Origin: Actinoplanes liguriensis
GTDB lineage: Bacteria; Actinomycetota; Actinomycetes; Mycobacteriales; Micromonosporaceae
DNA length: 14,578 nucleotides
Assembly (NCBI GenBank): GCA_000715855.1
Contig: KL571208.1
Span: 9,420 to 23,997 of the forward strand
Direction: 5' to 3'
Position 1 is the first letter of the stretch; each line of letters starts with the position of its first letter. The translations under genes were made by a program, and so were the position numbers. Of the stretch, positions 12,992 through 14,578 are shown one piece after another. The notes under the pieces are model-generated. The model saw nothing but the letters and a program-made list of their open reading frames with translations. It did not search any database and was not told where the DNA came from.

Positions 12992-14524
12992 TTAGCCGAG
13001 CAGGATGCGGTGGCGGAGTAGTGCGAAGCCTGCTCGTCCGTACATTTGGCGTTTGAGTAGCTTGGTTTTGGTGTTGACGCCTTCGGTCGTTCCGTTGTGG
13101 TATGGCAGCGTGACGGCGGCGTCGACGGCGTCACGGTCCCGGTCGAGTCCGCGGGTGAAGGCGTGCAGGTGCGGCAGGTCTTCTTGGCGGGCGGTTTTGA
13201 TCCATTCGGCGAGCCGCTCGGTGTTGCTGCAGATGGGTTTCAGCAGGGCGGCGAAGGAACGCACGAGGCCGGCGAGAGCCGTCATCTCGGGGCAGGCGGT
13301 CGTGAGGGATTCGAACATGTCCTGTTGCCGCTGGCTACGGTGATCGGGGTGGGTCAGCAGGTAGCCGGTCAGGCGGCGTGGTGAAACAGCGGGACGGTCG
13401 GCTTCGACGCGGCCTTGGTTGATGTATTTGTGCAGCAGGTTGAGGCTGCCGGTGTAGCCGAGAGTCGTGATCTCGTGGAACAGGTGCAGGACCGGGACGG
13501 CGGGATTCTGCTCGCGGCGCCGGCGCAGGTGATCGCGGTAGGGGTCGACGAGGGTGGGCCGATAGCGCGGCGCCCGGATCAGTTTGTCAGGTTCGGTGAC
13601 TCGGGCGTAGCGCTTGATCGTGTTCAGGGACAGGTTGAGCCGGCGGGCGCATTCGAGCAGGCCGACGCCTTTGTCGAGCAGGGCGTGGACGCGGTGCCAC
13701 CGTTCGCGGGTGGTGGTGGCCTGCGGCCCGTCGGACGGTGGCGGGCCGGCTTTGGCCCAGCAGAGGCTGTGCGCGGCGACTTCTTTGGCGGTGGCTTCGG
13801 CGAGGTTGTGCCACAGGTGCCAGCGGTCGGCGACCTGGATCGCGTCGGGCAGGGCCCGGCGGACGGCTTCGGCGTAGGTGGCCGAGGAATCGCGGCACAC
13901 TATCTGCACACCGGGATGCTCCCGCAGCCAGCTCTCCAGGGTGTCCGCTCGGCGATCGAGCAGAACATCGACGCGTTCGTGTGTTTCGGCGTCGATCAGG
14001 ACCGTCGCGTACTGCCGACCGCGGCGCAACGCGAAGTCGTCCACGCCCAGGATCCGGGGAATCGGCCGGTCCGGCGGCGGCAGCCCGAGCAGTATCCGCA
14101 GCCCGGTATGCCGGGAGATCAGCACTGCCAAGGCCGACAGCAGACGGACCCCGGCACGGCCGGCTAACTCCTTGACCACCGCGCCGATCTGGCTGGCCAG
14201 CCGGGGAGTGCGGCGTTGATAGCGTTCCAGCACGCCAGGGATCTGCTCACGGAAGGTCTGCCGGCAGCCTCGGGTGGGACAGACCAGACGCCGCACCCGG
14301 ACTCGCAGCACGACTCGACGGGCATCGACCGGAACATCGGCAACCACGCGTTCGTGATAGCCGTGCACCCGCTGCGTCAGCGCCCCGCAGCCCGGGCATG
14401 CCACCGCCGACGACGGTGTCCGTGCCTGGATCAGAATCAGTTCACCCTGGTCAACGACATCCTCGATCACCAGCGGAGACAGACCGGCGAACACCGTGCT
14501 CAACACCGCATCGACATCGCTCAT
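12992..14524 (-). CDS. ISL3-family transposase
   Basis: This is a DDE transposase that cuts and joins the ends of its own element. From ATG 14524 it has 510 residues, normal for the family. It has an N-terminal zinc-binding region with CPGC (C43, C46) and CPTRGC (C82, C87), and a central helix-turn-helix-like segment (LLECARRLNLSLNTIKRYAR). The catalytic domain has D162/D163 in ILGVDDFALRRG, D212 in CRDSSATY and a Glu at 481 in NGTTEGVNTKTK. It ends RHRILLG before TAA. The frame stays open to a GTG at 14560, but that codon lies inside the terminal repeat; MSDVDAVLS is the more natural start. No strong ribosome site is seen before either. The gene is intact. Confidence 0.93.
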   Translation of the reverse strand: MSDVDAVLSTVFAGLSPLVIEDVVDQGELILIQARTPSSAVACPGCGALTQRVHGYHERVVADVPVDARRVVLRVRVRRLVCPTRGCRQTFREQIPGVLERYQRRTPRLASQIGAVVKELAGRAGVRLLSALAVLISRHTGLRILLGLPPPDRPIPRILGVDDFALRRGRQYATVLIDAETHERVDVLLDRRADTLESWLREHPGVQIVCRDSSATYAEAVRRALPDAIQVADRWHLWHNLAEATAKEVAAHSLCWAKAGPPPSDGPQATTTRERWHRVHALLDKGVGLLECARRLNLSLNTIKRYARVTEPDKLIRAPRYRPTLVDPYRDHLRRRREQNPAVPVLHLFHEITTLGYTGSLNLLHKYINQGRVEADRPAVSPRRLTGYLLTHPDHRSQRQQDMFESLTTACPEMTALAGLVRSFAALLKPICSNTERLAEWIKTARQEDLPHLHAFTRGLDRDRDAVDAAVTLPYHNGTTEGVNTKTKLLKRQMYGRAGFALLRHRILLG

Positions 14525-14552
14525 ACGACCACAACGACGCCGATCACTTTTA

Positions 14553-14578
14553 GTCACCACCGAAAGTGAGACAGAGCC
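14553..14578 (-). repeat. ISL3 right inverted repeat
   Basis: The 26 bases are the exact reverse complement of 12953-12978. It lies just upstream of the transposase start and forms the end of the window. Confidence 0.93.

Larger units (their letters stand above)
12953..14578. mobile_element. ISL3-family insertion sequence (complete)
   Basis: The element is bounded by perfect 26-bp inverted repeats (12953-12978 and 14553-14578, outer end GGCTCTGTCTCACTTTCGGT) and holds one transposase gene on the minus strand that fills nearly the whole 1626 bp. The window ends on the last base of the right repeat. Nothing in it looks decayed, so it is probably active or recently active. Confidence 0.92.

Noticed and set aside
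13415..14167. Plus-strand open frame of 250 codons within the ISL3 element
   Set aside because: It is antisense to a well-conserved transposase catalytic domain and has Gly/Val/Asp-rich shadow composition.
14525..14560. Alternative GTG start of the ISL3 transposase adding 12 residues
   Set aside because: The GTG lies inside the terminal inverted repeat, and the added residues do not look like the usual N-terminus of the family. ATG 14524 was preferred.

Overview
The window looks like a contig from a high-GC actinobacterium. GC is around 75% in typical Rhs segments, and the protein architecture (secreted Rhs/YD-repeat giant with DNRLRE, LamG and ricin-type domains) is one I associate with soil actinomycetes such as Micromonosporaceae or Streptomycetaceae. 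The genus is inference only. No tRNA, rRNA, CRISPR array or replication origin was seen.

Layout. (1) Positions 1-10665 are almost entirely one giant plus-strand gene whose 5' end is cut by the window edge. It encodes a secreted or wall-associated Rhs/YD-repeat polymorphic toxin of more than 3550 residues. In order it has a Pro/Ser/Ala-rich linker, a DNRLRE-type beta domain, an FN3-like domain, an Rhs N-terminal segment, YD repeats interrupted by three LamG-like lectin domains (the second itself split by a ricin-B lectin), a divergent Rhs core, a Tyr/Ser-rich then Lys/Arg/His-rich segment, a Gly/Ala-rich hydrophobic segment, a pretoxin HINT domain, and a C-terminal deaminase-fold toxin. (2) Positions 10697-11167 encode a small acidic SUKH-4-like protein, the probable cognate immunity protein. 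The toxin tip and this gene are much poorer in GC than the Rhs body, as expected for an exchangeable toxin/immunity cassette. (3) Positions 11353-12899 are a complete IS630-family element of 1547 bp. It has 29-bp imperfect inverted repeats and flanking TA dinucleotides. Its transposase is split by a -1 frameshift at a GGGG run, and a second, opposite-strand gene of unknown function lies between its ends. (4) Positions 12953-14578 are a complete ISL3-family element of 1626 bp with perfect 26-bp terminal repeats. The window stops exactly at its outer end.

How it fits together. The Rhs gene and the SUKH-like gene form a contact-dependent or secreted toxin/immunity pair: the Rhs/YD shell displays and protects the C-terminal effector, the HINT domain probably releases it, and the neighbour protects the producer and its kin. 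The two insertion sequences sit directly downstream of the immunity gene, where such loci commonly collect mobile DNA and spare cassettes. The least expected item is the gene inside the IS630 element: the transposase and this 118-residue protein converge with only 2 bp between their stop codons, so the element appears to carry a passenger.
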